A DNA stretch of 64,000 nucleotides from Methylobacillus arboreus (GCF_020532725.1 NZ_JAJAVC010000003.1:496001-560000), one strand, 5' to 3'. Positions 55,375 through 64,000 are shown, counted from the first letter of the stretch. Notes: generated by a model from the letters alone, not told the origin. A program made the numbers and translations.

Positions 55375-57043
55375 GGGCAAGCTCCTTTTTCTTCTCGCCA
55401 TATACATGGGTCTTGAACGGGGCAATGCCAATTCGGCGCACGGTGTCGATGAACCGTTCTTCCGGCGTGCGTTCGCGGATATAGACGTCAATCAGCTTCT
55501 GTATGACGCCGGGCATTTCCTCAGCCGCAAAAGACGGGCCGAGCACGGAGCCGATGCTGGCATCATTGCCTTGCTTGCCGCCCAATGTGACCTGGTACCA
55601 CTCTGAACCATCCTTATCCACGCCCAGAATGCCGATATGGCCGACGTGGTGGTGGCCGCAAGCGTTCATGCAACCGGAGATATTGAGTTCGATGTCGCCG
55701 ATGTCGTAGAGATAGTCCAGGTTGTCAAATTGCCTTTGGATGGCTTCTGCAATCGGGATGCTCTTGGCATTGGCCAGCGAGCAAAAATCGCCGCCGGGGC
55801 AGCAAATGATGTCTGTCAGCAGGCCGATGTTGGGTGTGGCAAGCCCTGCGGTGCGTGCACGCTCCCACAACGGGAACAGGTCAGAGAGTTTGACATCTGC
55901 CAGAATCAGGTTCTGTTCGTGCGCAACGCGCAGTTCACCAAAGCTGTACTCGTCAGCCAAGTCCGCCACAATATGCATTTGCTCGGAAGTGGCATCCCCA
56001 GGAGCCTGGCCGTGCGTCTTTAGGGACAGGGTGACGGCGCGATAACCTGGCTGCTGGTGCGGATGCGTATTGCGCTTGACCCAGGTAGCAAACGCCGGGT
56101 TGCTGGCAATGGCGCTGTCAAAGCTGGCATCATGCTCAGGCAAGGTTTCATAAGGCATCTTGGTGAAATACTTGCTCACACGGGCAAGTTCGGCCTCAGT
56201 GATGGTGTTGGGATTGTCCTTGAGGTATTGCCATTCTGCCTCGACCTGGCGACGGAACTCCTCAATGCCCAGCGCCTTCACCAATATCTTTATACGTGCC
56301 TTGTAGGCATTGTCGCGACGACCATGCAGGTTATAGACGCGGATAATGGCTTCGCAATAGGTCAGGACATGTTGCCATTCCAGGTGTTCGCGAACAACGG
56401 AACCCAGGATAGGGGTACGGCCAAGGCCGCCGCCCACCCAGACGCGGATGGCCATCTTGTTGTCCGGGTCAGGATAGAACTCGAGGCCGATGTCGTGCGC
56501 CTGGATCAGGGCGCGATCGTGCTTGGTGCCGGACACTGCAATCTTGAATTTGCGCGGCAGCAGGGCGAACTCAGGGTGGAACGTACTCCACTGGCGCGTA
56601 ATTTCCGCTACTGCACGCGGGTCGACGACTTCATCAGGCGCGACGCCTGCAAACTGGTCGGTTGTGATGTTGCGGATGCAATTGCCGGAGGTCTGGATTG
56701 CATGCATTTCAACCGTGGCAAGCTCGGCGAGGATATCGGGAACGTCTTCGAGCTTGGGCCAGTTGAGCTGTAGGTTCTGGCGGGTGCTGAAATGGCCATA
56801 ACTACGGTCATAGCGCTTGGCAATATCTCCCAGCTTGCGTAGCTGTTTGGAAGACAGCATGCCATACGGCACGGCAATACGTAGCATTGGGGCGTGTCGC
56901 TGAATGTATAGGCCATTTTGCAGGCGCAGGGGGCGAAACTCGTCGTCGGTCAGTTCGCCAGCGAGAAAACGGCGTGTCTGGTCGCGATACTGTTTGACGC
57001 GCTCATCCACAATTGCCTGGTCAACTTCGTCGTATTTATACAT
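55367..57043 (-). CDS. cysI: assimilatory sulfite (nitrite/sulfite) reductase, hemoprotein
   Basis: A 558-residue siroheme/[4Fe-4S] enzyme reducing sulfite to sulfide. Two ferredoxin-like half domains are seen. The cluster/siroheme cysteines lie in CCPGGDFCSLANAKS and in NISGCMNACGHHHVGHIG, and the substrate arginines are in FSTRQNLQLNW and GNCIRNITTDQFAG. No flavoprotein partner (cysJ) is adjacent; FdxA or another ferredoxin may donate electrons. Overlap with DUF934, and the cysND genes and the sulfite transporter alongside, identify it as assimilatory sulfite rather than nitrite reductase. Confidence 0.92.
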   Translation of the reverse strand: MYKYDEVDQAIVDERVKQYRDQTRRFLAGELTDDEFRPLRLQNGLYIQRHAPMLRIAVPYGMLSSKQLRKLGDIAKRYDRSYGHFSTRQNLQLNWPKLEDVPDILAELATVEMHAIQTSGNCIRNITTDQFAGVAPDEVVDPRAVAEITRQWSTFHPEFALLPRKFKIAVSGTKHDRALIQAHDIGLEFYPDPDNKMAIRVWVGGGLGRTPILGSVVREHLEWQHVLTYCEAIIRVYNLHGRRDNAYKARIKILVKALGIEEFRRQVEAEWQYLKDNPNTITEAELARVSKYFTKMPYETLPEHDASFDSAIASNPAFATWVKRNTHPHQQPGYRAVTLSLKTHGQAPGDATSEQMHIVADLADEYSFGELRVAHEQNLILADVKLSDLFPLWERARTAGLATPNIGLLTDIICCPGGDFCSLANAKSIPIAEAIQRQFDNLDYLYDIGDIELNISGCMNACGHHHVGHIGILGVDKDGSEWYQVTLGGKQGNDASIGSVLGPSFAAEEMPGVIQKLIDVYIRERTPEERFIDTVRRIGIAPFKTHVYGEKKKELAHA

Positions 57044-57052
57044 GAGCTCACT

Positions 57053-57850
57053 TTATGCTAGAACAAATTTCAAACCGATCAGTAACAGAATCAATGCCAA
57101 GATCGGGCGTAATACTTTTTCTGGAATCTTGGCGCTTAGGTGGCTACCAATCCAGATGCCGGGAAGCGAGCCAATCAGCAGGCTGCCCAGCAATGTAAAA
57201 TTCACATGGCCCAGTGTCCAATGGCCAATGCCTGCCAACGCGGTAAGCGGAATGGCATGGGCCAAGTCTGTGCCAATAACTTTTAATGTGCTCATCTTCG
57301 GGTAGAGCAACAGGATGGCTATAGTGCCCAAGGCTCCTGCACCTACTGAAGATAGCGTGACCAAGGCACCCAGTACCGCGCCAGTCAAAACGGTAGCAGC
57401 GATCTGTGGGTTGCCTTGGAAGCGGCCTGTGCTAACGTTGCCGGTTTCTACTTCGCGTTCATGCTTGGGCATCAACAGGCTGCGAACCAGCAAGGCGCAG
57501 GCAGTTAAAATCAATGCGATACCGAGCGCGTAAGTAATGAGCCCGGTCACTTCCTTGCCTATAGCCATCAAGTGTTTGATGACATAAATCGTGATGACTG
57601 ACATGGGTAAACTACCCATTGACATCAGTCCTACCACTTTCCAGTCAACCGACTTGTGCTTGCCGTGGTGTACCCAGACTCCGCCTGTTTTGGTCAAGGC
57701 GGCAAATAATAAGTCTGTTCCTACTGCCACAACAGGCTTGAAGCCAAATAGGAAAACCAAAAGCGGCGTCATGAGAGAACCGCCGCCAACTCCGGTGATG
57801 CCTACAAGAAAACCCACGGCAAAACCGGAGAGAATGTATCCTATGTCCAT
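57053..57850 (-). CDS. TauE/SafE-family membrane transporter
   Basis: A 265-residue membrane protein with about eight helices, starting MDIGYILSGFAVGFLVGITGVGGGSLMTPLLV. The GxGGGS motif near the N-terminus and its repeat in the second half (SSVGAGALGTIAILLLYP) are diagnostic of the sulfite exporter TauE/SafE family. It is the first gene of the minus-strand sulfur operon, nine bases ahead of cysI, which suggests movement of sulfite or a related sulfur anion. The start at 57850 gives the usual N-terminus. Confidence 0.9.
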   Translation of the reverse strand: MDIGYILSGFAVGFLVGITGVGGGSLMTPLLVFLFGFKPVVAVGTDLLFAALTKTGGVWVHHGKHKSVDWKVVGLMSMGSLPMSVITIYVIKHLMAIGKEVTGLITYALGIALILTACALLVRSLLMPKHEREVETGNVSTGRFQGNPQIAATVLTGAVLGALVTLSSVGAGALGTIAILLLYPKMSTLKVIGTDLAHAIPLTALAGIGHWTLGHVNFTLLGSLLIGSLPGIWIGSHLSAKIPEKVLRPILALILLLIGLKFVLA

Positions 57851-58004
57851 GAGTTGATTGTTGTTTTTATCAGGAAGTCTGGTTGTCCAGTTAAAAAACA
57901 CTTCCCGAAAAAGCCTTTTATTATAACAGGTTAATTCAGTAAGTTAATAGTATGTTATGCTATGTATATGTGATTTTGTTATAAAACAAAGGTCGAATGG
58001 CATA

Positions 58005-58931
58005 ATGAAAATACATCAATTGCGGTATATCCGTGAGGTTGCCCGTCAGGGCTTGAGCGTATCCATTGCAGCTGATGCCTTGCATACCTCCCAACCTGGG
58101 GTAAGCAAGCAGATCCAATTGCTTGAGGATGAGCTTAACCTGCAGATATTCAAGCGCAACGGCAAGAGGCTGATTGGAGTCACTGAACCGGGACAAATTA
58201 TACTGCAGTTAGCCGAGCGCGTCATGATGGAGATGGATAACATCAAGCGTGTCGGCGACGAGTTTTCGCATGAAGATTCTGGTACTTTAACGATTGCGAC
58301 GACCCATACGCAGGCACGTTATCGCTTGCCTGCGGCGGTCAAGGAGTTCATGCAGCGTTATCCCAAGGTCAAGTTGACCATTCACCAGGGCAATCCGACA
58401 CAAGTTGCAGAACAGGTTCGGAGCGGTGAAGCTGACATTGGCATCGCAACTGAATCCATCAGCAGTTTTGATGACCTTTTGTGCCTGCCTTGCTATCAAT
58501 GGAACCGTTGCGTGGTAACGCCGCAAGGTCATCCATTGCTCGCGGAGCAGCCGGTCACGCTGGAAAAGATTACGCGCTATCCATTGATTACCTATGACTT
58601 TGGATTTACTGGCGGCTCTCTTGTCAGTCGCGTGTTTGAGAAGGCTGGCTTGAATCCCAATGTAGTATTGACGGCGATTGATGCCGATGTGATCAAGACC
58701 TATGTCAGTCTTGGGCTCGGGATCGGCTTGCTTGCCAGCATGGCTTACGACCCGCAACGCGATAGCCATTTGGCGATGCTGGATGTGAGTGATCTCTTCC
58801 CGCCAAGCACGACTTATATCGGTCTGCGTCGCGATGCCTACTTGCGTGGTTATTCCTATGCTTTCATCGAGTTGTTGGCGCCGCATTATTCCCGCAAGGC
58901 TGTCGAGTCTGAATTGAAGACCACCGGATAG
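58005..58931 (+). CDS. cysB: LysR-type regulator CysB
   Basis: A 308-residue LysR regulator of sulfur assimilation. The winged helix-turn-helix at about 1-60 has MKIHQLRYIREVARQGLSVSIAADALHTSQPGVSKQIQLLE, characteristic of CysB/Cbl. The effector domain contains TTHTQARYRLPAAVKEFMQRYP, the motif for acetylserine/sulfate sensing. It is divergent from the TauE-cysI operon with 154 bases of AT-rich sequence between the starts, where its binding sites should be. The 228-bp gap after it holds the repeat copy B. Confidence 0.95.
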   Translation: MKIHQLRYIREVARQGLSVSIAADALHTSQPGVSKQIQLLEDELNLQIFKRNGKRLIGVTEPGQIILQLAERVMMEMDNIKRVGDEFSHEDSGTLTIATTHTQARYRLPAAVKEFMQRYPKVKLTIHQGNPTQVAEQVRSGEADIGIATESISSFDDLLCLPCYQWNRCVVTPQGHPLLAEQPVTLEKITRYPLITYDFGFTGGSLVSRVFEKAGLNPNVVLTAIDADVIKTYVSLGLGIGLLASMAYDPQRDSHLAMLDVSDLFPPSTTYIGLRRDAYLRGYSYAFIELLAPHYSRKAVESELKTTG

Positions 58932-58983
58932 AGTGGGACATGATTTTTAGCGCTCAATGGTTGTAGTAGCACTCCCCGGTTTT

Positions 58984-59079
58984 AGAGCGGCTAACAATAC
59001 TTAGCGAAGATTCTGGCTAGGCGCTTTGCCTCAGGCAGTACAGTAACAACGCCGCCAGGAGAATGCTGTTAACCGCTCT
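58984..59079. repeat. dispersed palindromic repeat, copy B
   Basis: A 96-bp element bounded by AGAGCGGCTAACA and the inverse TGTTAACCGCTCT. Read on the minus strand it aligns with copy A at 51685-51799 (shared blocks CTCTCCTGGCG/TTCTCCTGGCG, GTACTGCCTG, GCGCCTAGCCAG). The two copies are in opposite orientation and about 7.3 kb apart. Confidence 0.8.
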
Positions 59080-59159
59080 TAGGCTGCTTGCCATGTATCG
59101 ACGGAATAATATCTGCTATCGTTGGTGACCAGCGTTCGATCAATCGTTTTCGAGGTTTT

Positions 59160-60647
59160 ATGACACCTATTCCTTTAGCCAAGAGCACAGATTTCCTTTA
59201 CCTGTTGCCAAGAATGGCAAACCGTCATGGCCTGATTGCAGGGGCAACAGGCACAGGCAAGACCGTCACGCTGCAAGCGATTGCTGAAAGCTTCTCCCGC
59301 ATGGGGGTGCCCGTGTTTCTGGCCGATGTGAAAGGCGATCTTGCGGGAATCAGCCAGCCTGGCGGCGGGAATGCCAGAATTGACGCGCGGGTTGCACAGC
59401 TAGGGCTGGAGGATTTCAGTTTTGCGGCCTGCCCGGTGACGCTCTGGGATGTGTTTGGTAAGCAAGGCCACCCGATCCGCACCACAATCGCGGAGATGGG
59501 GCCTTTGCTGTTGGGGCGCATGCTCAACCTGAATGATGTGCAATCTGGTGTATTGACCGCCGTTTTCAAGATTGCCGATGACAATGGCTGGTTGCTGCTG
59601 GACCTCAAGGACTTGCGTGCCATGATCCAGCATGTAGCCGAGAATGCTGCGCAATACAGCGCGCAATACGGCAATATTTCCAGTGCCAGCGTGGGAGCAA
59701 TACAACGCGCATTGTTGCAGCTTGAGCATGAGGGCGCAGACCAGCTTTTCGGCGAGCCGGCATTGAATCTTGATGACATGATGCAGACCGACCAAAAAGG
59801 CTGGGGGATAGTCAATATCCTCGCAGCCGATACGCTTTACAACTCGCCTCGTGTCTATGCGACTTTGCTGTTGTGGTTGCTGTCCGAGCTGTTCGAGAAG
59901 TTGCCGGAAGTGGGCGACCTTGAAAAGCCCAAGTTGGCTTTCTTCTTCGATGAAGCCCATTTGTTGTTCAATGATGCTCCCAAATCGCTGCTGGACAAGA
60001 TTGAGCAGGTGGTGCGCCTGATTCGGTCCAAAGGGGTGGGGGTCTATTTCGTCAGCCAGAATCCGCTGGATATTCCTGATGTCGTACTCGGGCAGCTAGG
60101 CAACCGGGTGCAGCATGCGCTGCGTGCATTCACCCCGCGCGACCAGAAGGCGGTCAGGGCGGCGGCTGAAACATTCCGCACCAATCCTGCCGTCAAGGTG
60201 AGCGAGGTGATTACCGAGCTTGCAGTAGGCGAGGCATTGGTTTCCTTCCTCGATGACCATGGGCGTCCAACTCCTGTCGAGCGCGCATTCATCTGCCCAC
60301 CTGGAAGCCGCATTGGCCCGCTGACGCCTGTTGAGCGCGAGCAATTGATCAAGCGCTCCATCGTCTATGGTCATTATGAAAACAGTATTGACCGTGAATC
60401 TGCCTATGAAATTCTCAAGGGGCGGGCAGCAGAGGCTCCTGCTGAGCAGCAGGATGCCGATACAGGCTTTGATTGGGGCGGTTTATTTGGCGGTGGCGCC
60501 AAGAAATCCGGCAAGTCATCGAACAGGCAAGGCGTGCTGGAAACCGCGGCTAAGAGCACTGCGCTGGCAATAGGTTCGGAATTGGGACGGCAGATATTGC
60601 GTGGCGTGCTTGGCTCCATCCTTGGGGATAAGGGCCGCAAGCGATAA
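59160..60647 (+). CDS. HerA-like ATPase (DUF853 / YjgR family)
   Basis: A 495-residue P-loop ATPase of the HerA/FtsK clade, DUF853 group. Walker A is GATGTGKT (28-35), and Walker B is [41 protein letters not shown] follows, with the sensor/arginine region, and the C-terminus has a Gly/Ser linker and a final hydrophobic helix. The start [24 protein letters not shown] is preferred; the longer frame to 59088 runs from the repeat region. The cellular role of the family is unclear (DNA or nucleoid translocation). Some HerA relatives act in phage defence with a nuclease, but no nuclease is adjacent. Confidence 0.9.
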   Translation: MTPIPLAKSTDFLYLLPRMANRHGLIAGATGTGKTVTLQAIAESFSRMGVPVFLADVKGDLAGISQPGGGNARIDARVAQLGLEDFSFAACPVTLWDVFGKQGHPIRTTIAEMGPLLLGRMLNLNDVQSGVLTAVFKIADDNGWLLLDLKDLRAMIQHVAENAAQYSAQYGNISSASVGAIQRALLQLEHEGADQLFGEPALNLDDMMQTDQKGWGIVNILAADTLYNSPRVYATLLLWLLSELFEKLPEVGDLEKPKLAFFFDEAHLLFNDAPKSLLDKIEQVVRLIRSKGVGVYFVSQNPLDIPDVVLGQLGNRVQHALRAFTPRDQKAVRAAAETFRTNPAVKVSEVITELAVGEALVSFLDDHGRPTPVERAFICPPGSRIGPLTPVEREQLIKRSIVYGHYENSIDRESAYEILKGRAAEAPAEQQDADTGFDWGGLFGGGAKKSGKSSNRQGVLETAAKSTALAIGSELGRQILRGVLGSILGDKGRKR

Positions 60648-60662
60648 TGGTGTAGGGGTGTT

Positions 60663-61226
60663 GTGTTGCAGATCATTATCCAGTCCGGTCAGGCCGAACA
60701 GACCATTAACAAATCCCGTTTTGTCGCCATTGCCGAGTATTGTGCCGATGAGCGTGCCGTGGGGATGGCGCTGCGCCGGCTGGCGGCAGCCCATCAAAGC
60801 GCACATCACCTGGCGTATGCGTTCCGCCTCAAGACGCCGCAAGGCATCGTCCAGCGCTTCAGCGATGCCGGAGAACCGTCAGGTACCGCAGGTAAGCCGG
60901 TGTTGCAGTTCCTGGAGGGGCGAGACCTGATCAATGTGTGTGTAGGCGTGATCCGCTACTACGGCGGAATCAACCTCGGCACAGGTGGCCTAGCGCGTGC
61001 TTATGGCGGCACGGCCAAGATGGCGTTGGATGCTGCCCGTACCGGGCCATTCGTCGAAATGCAGCAAGTCCGCCTGGTGCTCGATTACAAACAGCTGGAT
61101 ACCTTCACGCGCGAGCTGGCGAAAATCAATGGCGAGATATTGGACAAGGCATTTGGTGAACATGTGACCGTCATTGCGACAGTCCCGGCGAGCGAGATTC
61201 CACATTTACAGCAGAAGTATGGGTGA
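60663..61226 (+). CDS. YigZ/IMPACT family protein
   Basis: A 187-residue protein of the UPF0029/IMPACT family. It has the N-terminal domain QTINKSRFVAIAEYC, then AHHLAYAFRL, the signature FSDAGEPSGTAGKPVLQFL and VVRYYGGINLGTGGLARAYGG-like (VIRYYGGINLGTGGLARAY), and a C-terminal domain similar to EF-G domain IV folds. The start is a GTG 15 bases after the HerA-like gene. Bacterial function is unclear, though a role in translation or RNA binding has been suggested for homologues. Confidence 0.93.
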   Translation: MLQIIIQSGQAEQTINKSRFVAIAEYCADERAVGMALRRLAAAHQSAHHLAYAFRLKTPQGIVQRFSDAGEPSGTAGKPVLQFLEGRDLINVCVGVIRYYGGINLGTGGLARAYGGTAKMALDAARTGPFVEMQQVRLVLDYKQLDTFTRELAKINGEILDKAFGEHVTVIATVPASEIPHLQQKYG

Positions 61227-61238
61227 GGCAAAAATATA

Positions 61239-61278
61239 CCCAGTAAAAAAGCCCACAAATGTGGGCTTTTTTACTGGG
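61239..61278. terminator. long bidirectional terminator
   Basis: A perfect 18-base-pair stem (CCCAGTAAAAAAGCCCAC and its complement) with loop AAAT. The A and T runs inside the stem serve both the YigZ gene and the convergent OmpA lipoprotein gene. Confidence 0.9.
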
Positions 61279-61301
61279 CATTGAGTCAGAAACAGTCGTG
61301 C

Positions 61302-61961
61302 TTATTGGGCCGCTTGTTCGGGCTCGGCAACAAAAATTTCTACACGGCGGTTTTGAGCGCGGTTGGCCGGGGTGTCATTATTGACGAGCGGCTCACGAGA
61401 GCCGCGACCATCAATCGTGAAGCGGTCGGAGGTGATGCCGCGTGCCGTCAGGTAGTCGCGGGTATTGGCGGCACGATTGAGTGACAATGGGTTGTTGATC
61501 GCGTCAGAGCCGGTATTGTCGGTATGGCCGACAATGGTGACCTGGGTGCGGGGATTGTTCTTCAATGTCGTGGCAAAACTGTCCAGCACGGAACGGAAGT
61601 TGGGCTGGATATCTGCCTTGCCGGATGCGAAAGAAACGTCGCTTGGGATAGCAAGCTTGAGCTGGTTATCTTCAGTCTGGCTCACCGCCACACCTGTGCC
61701 CTGGGTGGCTTCTTCCATTTGGCGTTTTTGTTCTTCCATGCGCTTGGACCAGACGTTGCCGGCAATCGCACCCGCCCCAGCCCCAACTGCAGCGCCAATG
61801 GCAGCCCCCTTGCCTTTGCCGGCGATTGCGCCAACAACGGCGCCTGCGCCCGCGCCAATTGCGGCTCCCTTCGTGGTTCCTTTTTGGGTCTCGGACATAT
61901 TCGCACAGCCGCTCAAAGCGAGGGTTGCGATGAGTGCGCTTACAGTAAGTTGGGTCTTCAT
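61302..61961 (-). CDS. OmpA-family outer-membrane lipoprotein (YfiB/Pal-like)
   Basis: A 219-residue protein. Signal peptide and lipobox: MKTQLTVSALIATLALSGC. It is followed by a glycine/alanine-rich stretch with repeated GAAIGAxxGAGAGAxxG blocks (about residues 30-68, glycine-zipper-like) and a C-terminal OmpA domain (about 105-215) with VTIVGHTDNTGSDAINNPLSLNRA and RRVEIFV, which binds peptidoglycan. The glycine-zipper plus OmpA arrangement is common in proteobacterial lipoproteins that anchor the outer membrane. Confidence 0.92.
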   Translation of the reverse strand: MKTQLTVSALIATLALSGCANMSETQKGTTKGAAIGAGAGAVVGAIAGKGKGAAIGAAVGAGAGAIAGNVWSKRMEEQKRQMEEATQGTGVAVSQTEDNQLKLAIPSDVSFASGKADIQPNFRSVLDSFATTLKNNPRTQVTIVGHTDNTGSDAINNPLSLNRAANTRDYLTARGITSDRFTIDGRGSREPLVNNDTPANRAQNRRVEIFVAEPEQAAQ

Positions 61962-62058
61962 GATTTTCCTTTTTAGGGTGATACAGCAACATTGGGCAGC
62001 TTAAATCGTCCCAAGTTCGCTGCAAAGGCGATTAACAATTGTTAATACTTGAATATAA

Positions 62059-62088
62059 AAAAGCCCGGCCTGTCGGGCTCGGGCTTTT
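62059..62088 (-). terminator. terminator of the fhc operon
   Basis: AAAAGCCCG and CGGGCTTTT pair around a 12-base loop. On the minus strand it is followed by a T run and lies 20 bases beyond the fhcC stop. Confidence 0.8.
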
Positions 62089-62108
62089 GATTGGAGCAGC
62101 TCAGGAGG

Positions 62109-62915
62109 TTACTTGAATACCAGGATTTCACCTTTGCCGTCATTGGCAATATCGCCAGAATAGCGTTGTACACGGTTCTTGTTGATATTGGCAAACTTGC
62201 TGGGCAGGTTGCGGAACGACTTGAACATCAGGCTCAGGAAGGGCAGGGTATGGGTGCCGCAGTCCTGCAAGGTTGCATGCAGCTTGGGTTCCTGCGTCAG
62301 CAGCAATGTGCCACGGCGCATGCCGTAACCCACATATTCACCGACGCTGCCGAGTACGCCTATGGTGCCGGCCAGCATGCGTGAAGCGAGATAAGCGCCG
62401 GCGTTGCCCTCGATCAGGATAATGCCGCGGCGCATCTGGTCGCCAGCGCGTTCGCCTGCATTGCCGCTGATGAGGACGATACCGCCCTTCATGCCCTTGC
62501 GGTCGCCAGGCAGCGCTGCGGCGAGAAAGTCGCCGACATTGCCCTTGACCTCGATCAGGCCGCCTGCCAGACCGCTGGCGACAAAGGCATCTGCATTGCC
62601 GTTGAGGACGATATGGCCGCCACGCATCTGTAGACCCAAATAGGAACCGGCACCGCCATTGACGGTGATGCGTCCCGTCTTCAGTTTGTTGCCAATGAAG
62701 TCCAGCTTGCCATTGGCATTGTTGAAGACGATGTCGGCTGCATCATCGCCAGCAATGTCAAACAGGCTGTCCACGCGCAATTTCTCGCGGCCACTGTCGA
62801 GCGGGATGGCGGCAATATCCGCTTGGCTCTTGCCTGCCAGGTTGTCGGGAGTGAGTGGAGAGAGATCCACGCGTTGCTGTAATGTTGCTTTTAGAGTGAA
62901 GGTCAAAGCGCTCAT
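62109..62915 (-). CDS. fhcC: formyltransferase/hydrolase complex subunit C
   Basis: A 268-residue subunit of the Fhc complex that, with FhcA, B and D, converts formyl-H4MPT to formate in the tetrahydromethanopterin pathway of methylotrophs. The sequence is dominated by repeated glycine-rich turns (MRGGHIVLNGNADAF, MKGGIVLISGNAGERAGDQMRRG, MLAGTIGVLGSVGEYVGYGMRRG) of the FwdC/GltS-like beta-helix. It starts at MSALTFTLKATL and overlaps fhcD by four bases (ATGA). The longer frame to 63014 is antisense to the family N-terminus and is rejected. Confidence 0.95.
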   Translation of the reverse strand: MSALTFTLKATLQQRVDLSPLTPDNLAGKSQADIAAIPLDSGREKLRVDSLFDIAGDDAADIVFNNANGKLDFIGNKLKTGRITVNGGAGSYLGLQMRGGHIVLNGNADAFVASGLAGGLIEVKGNVGDFLAAALPGDRKGMKGGIVLISGNAGERAGDQMRRGIILIEGNAGAYLASRMLAGTIGVLGSVGEYVGYGMRRGTLLLTQEPKLHATLQDCGTHTLPFLSLMFKSFRNLPSKFANINKNRVQRYSGDIANDGKGEILVFK

Positions 62916-63820
62916 GCCATGATCTCCCTTAACTTGAAGTGATAGGGACCGAGTTTGCCGCCGTAGTTGCCGGCGGAAATGCGCTTGATGCCGTTCTTGG
63001 CGCCCAGTTCGCATGCGGCAGCGATGCCTGCGCGCATGGCGACGCGGATGTCCGGATCGGTGAGGCCGTCGATCACGATTTCCATGACGGATTCGATCTC
63101 GGGAGAAAGCTCGGTCTTGGTGATGCCTTTGAGCGTGGGGCAGAAGGCATCGTTGGTCGATGCGATCAATGCCTTGTACTTGGAGCCGACCTTGGAGCCG
63201 GAGCGCACTACGCCGCCGGGGAAAGGCATGATGACATTGGGTACCTTGCTCATGGCGTCAATCGCGGCTTCGCATGCGGCGAGTGCCTGTGGCTGCGATT
63301 CTGCCAGGATCAGGAAGTTGCCGCCGCCAACCGAGCGGATCATGCCGGTGCTTTCTTCGGTGAGGAATTCTCCGTCCATCACGGGGACGCGCCAGTAGCG
63401 CTTGCCGTTGAATACCTTGGATGTCTGGAAGCCATCGCCGAAGAAGCGCAGATTCTTGCCCAGGTTGATCTTGGTAATCTCCGGGTATCCCTCGTCAATA
63501 CCTGAGAATGCAGCAGCGGTGGGGCAGGTCAATACGCACTGGCCCATACGGGTTTCCAGTTGCTTGATCAGCACCGCGCTGCTCATCGCGAACATGAGGA
63601 TGGATACGCCAGGGCGGCCGTCTGGGGTTTCTTCGGGAGTGAGTTCGCGCTCTATGCCTGCTTCCACGCCGCAGGCAATCACCGAGGTGGCAAAGCCAGT
63701 CATGGCGCGCGCTGCGTTATAGGCCCAGCGCAGGTTTTGCGCGGTGATGATGACACGGGTGCCGCGCATGCCGAAGGCTTCGGCAAAGGTGTCGTCTATG
63801 GTTACGCCGTTGATAATCAT
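62912..63820 (-). CDS. fhcD: formylmethanofuran:tetrahydromethanopterin formyltransferase
   Basis: A 302-residue Ftr-family enzyme transferring the formyl group between H4MPT and methanofuran inside the Fhc complex. It begins MIINGVTIDDTFAEAFGMRGTRVIITA and contains GFATSVIACGVEAGIERELTPEETPDGRPG, with the C-terminal AGNYGGKLGPYHFKLRE. Its ATG shares one base with the fhcA stop (TAATG), and its stop overlaps fhcC. The three genes are thus translationally coupled. Confidence 0.97.
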   Translation of the reverse strand: MIINGVTIDDTFAEAFGMRGTRVIITAQNLRWAYNAARAMTGFATSVIACGVEAGIERELTPEETPDGRPGVSILMFAMSSAVLIKQLETRMGQCVLTCPTAAAFSGIDEGYPEITKINLGKNLRFFGDGFQTSKVFNGKRYWRVPVMDGEFLTEESTGMIRSVGGGNFLILAESQPQALAACEAAIDAMSKVPNVIMPFPGGVVRSGSKVGSKYKALIASTNDAFCPTLKGITKTELSPEIESVMEIVIDGLTDPDIRVAMRAGIAAACELGAKNGIKRISAGNYGGKLGPYHFKLREIMA

Positions 63821-64000
63821 TATGCTGTCTTCTCCCTTCGACCCTTGGACTCCTGAACAATCACCTTGCCGCGGCCGTCGTCTTCAAGCTCGGCGGCACT
63901 GACCTTGTAATTTTCCATGTTCATGGTGTGGTAACGGTCGAAATATTGCTTGAGATCCTTTTCAATGCTGCGGTCAAAGTCGGGTTTGACCGTATGCGTG
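63820..64000 (-). CDS. fhcA: formyltransferase/hydrolase complex subunit A, C-terminal part
   Basis: The C-terminal 59 residues of FhcA, the amidohydrolase-type subunit. The visible part includes THTVKPDFDRSIEKDLKQYF, YHTMNMENYKV and a basic tail ending RREKTA before TAA. The frame is open to the right edge, so the gene continues beyond the window. Identity rests on the DRSIEKDLKQYFDRYHTMNMENY stretch, read in parts, and the fhcA-fhcD-fhcC order. Confidence 0.9.
   Translation of the reverse strand, partial: THTVKPDFDRSIEKDLKQYFDRYHTMNMENYKVSAAELEDDGRGKVIVQESKGRREKTA

Noticed and set aside
1..64000. CRISPR array, rRNA or tRNA genes
   Set aside because: No regularly spaced direct repeats, rRNA-conserved segments or tRNA cloverleaf with TTCGA-type arm were noticed. 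This was read by eye, so a single tRNA could have been missed.

Overview
Overall: this is about 55-56% GC bacterial chromosome carrying a complete pqqABCDE cluster, H4MPT-linked formaldehyde-oxidation genes (fhcA-D-C) and betaproteobacterial-style gene orders (leuC-ecn-leuD-leuB-asd-fimV-truA-trpFBA-accD-folC-SPOR-cvpA-purF-metZ; gyrA-serC-pheA-hisC). Together these point to an obligate or restricted methylotroph of the Methylophilaceae, most like Methylobacillus or Methylovorus. The genus is an inference. No rRNA, tRNA, CRISPR array or full insertion sequence was seen.

Left edge (1-5541): a chromosomal integron cassette array. Nine attC sites of about 56-72 bp, all in the same orientation, separate ten cassette units read on the minus strand; the leftmost is cut by the window edge. 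Contents are a small membrane protein, a ParE/RelE-type toxin with its antitoxin, a SUKH (SMI1/KNR4) protein, a six-helix membrane protein, a GIY-YIG nuclease, and several proteins I do not recognise. The attI end (about 5405-5460) contains a strong predicted cassette promoter (TTGACG, 17 bp, TAGGAT, minus strand) lying in a perfect inverted repeat.

5542-8884: the integron integrase gene intI is followed, with ATGA overlaps at both junctions, by a NarX/UhpB-type PAS histidine kinase and a LuxR-type response regulator. A site-specific recombinase translationally coupled to a two-component system is the most unusual arrangement here.

8910-12126: a minus-strand lipoprotein, an EamA transporter and a Rieske oxygenase, then a possible 28-residue peptide gene with its own terminator.

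12190-42390: core biosynthesis on the plus strand: argD-argF-argG, ppnP, yajQ, leucine genes with an entericidin gene between leuC and leuD, asd, fimV, truA, trpFBA, accD, folC, a SPOR protein, cvpA, purF, metZ, two small stress-type proteins, a convergent peroxiredoxin, gyrA, serC, pheA and a GGDEF protein. A 266-bp palindromic MITE-like element lies between purF and metZ.

42428-51680: hisC; pqqA-E for the methanol dehydrogenase cofactor; a thioredoxin-type PAPS reductase; cyclopropane fatty acid synthase; a Bcr/CflA exporter; and FabV enoyl reductase.

51685-64000: two opposite-facing copies of a roughly 100-bp palindromic repeat flank a sulfur-assimilation block (fdxA, cysN, cysD, DUF934, sulfite reductase, TauE/SafE, with cysB divergent). 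Then come a HerA-like ATPase, a YigZ protein, an OmpA lipoprotein and the minus-strand fhcA-fhcD-fhcC genes, with fhcA cut by the right edge.
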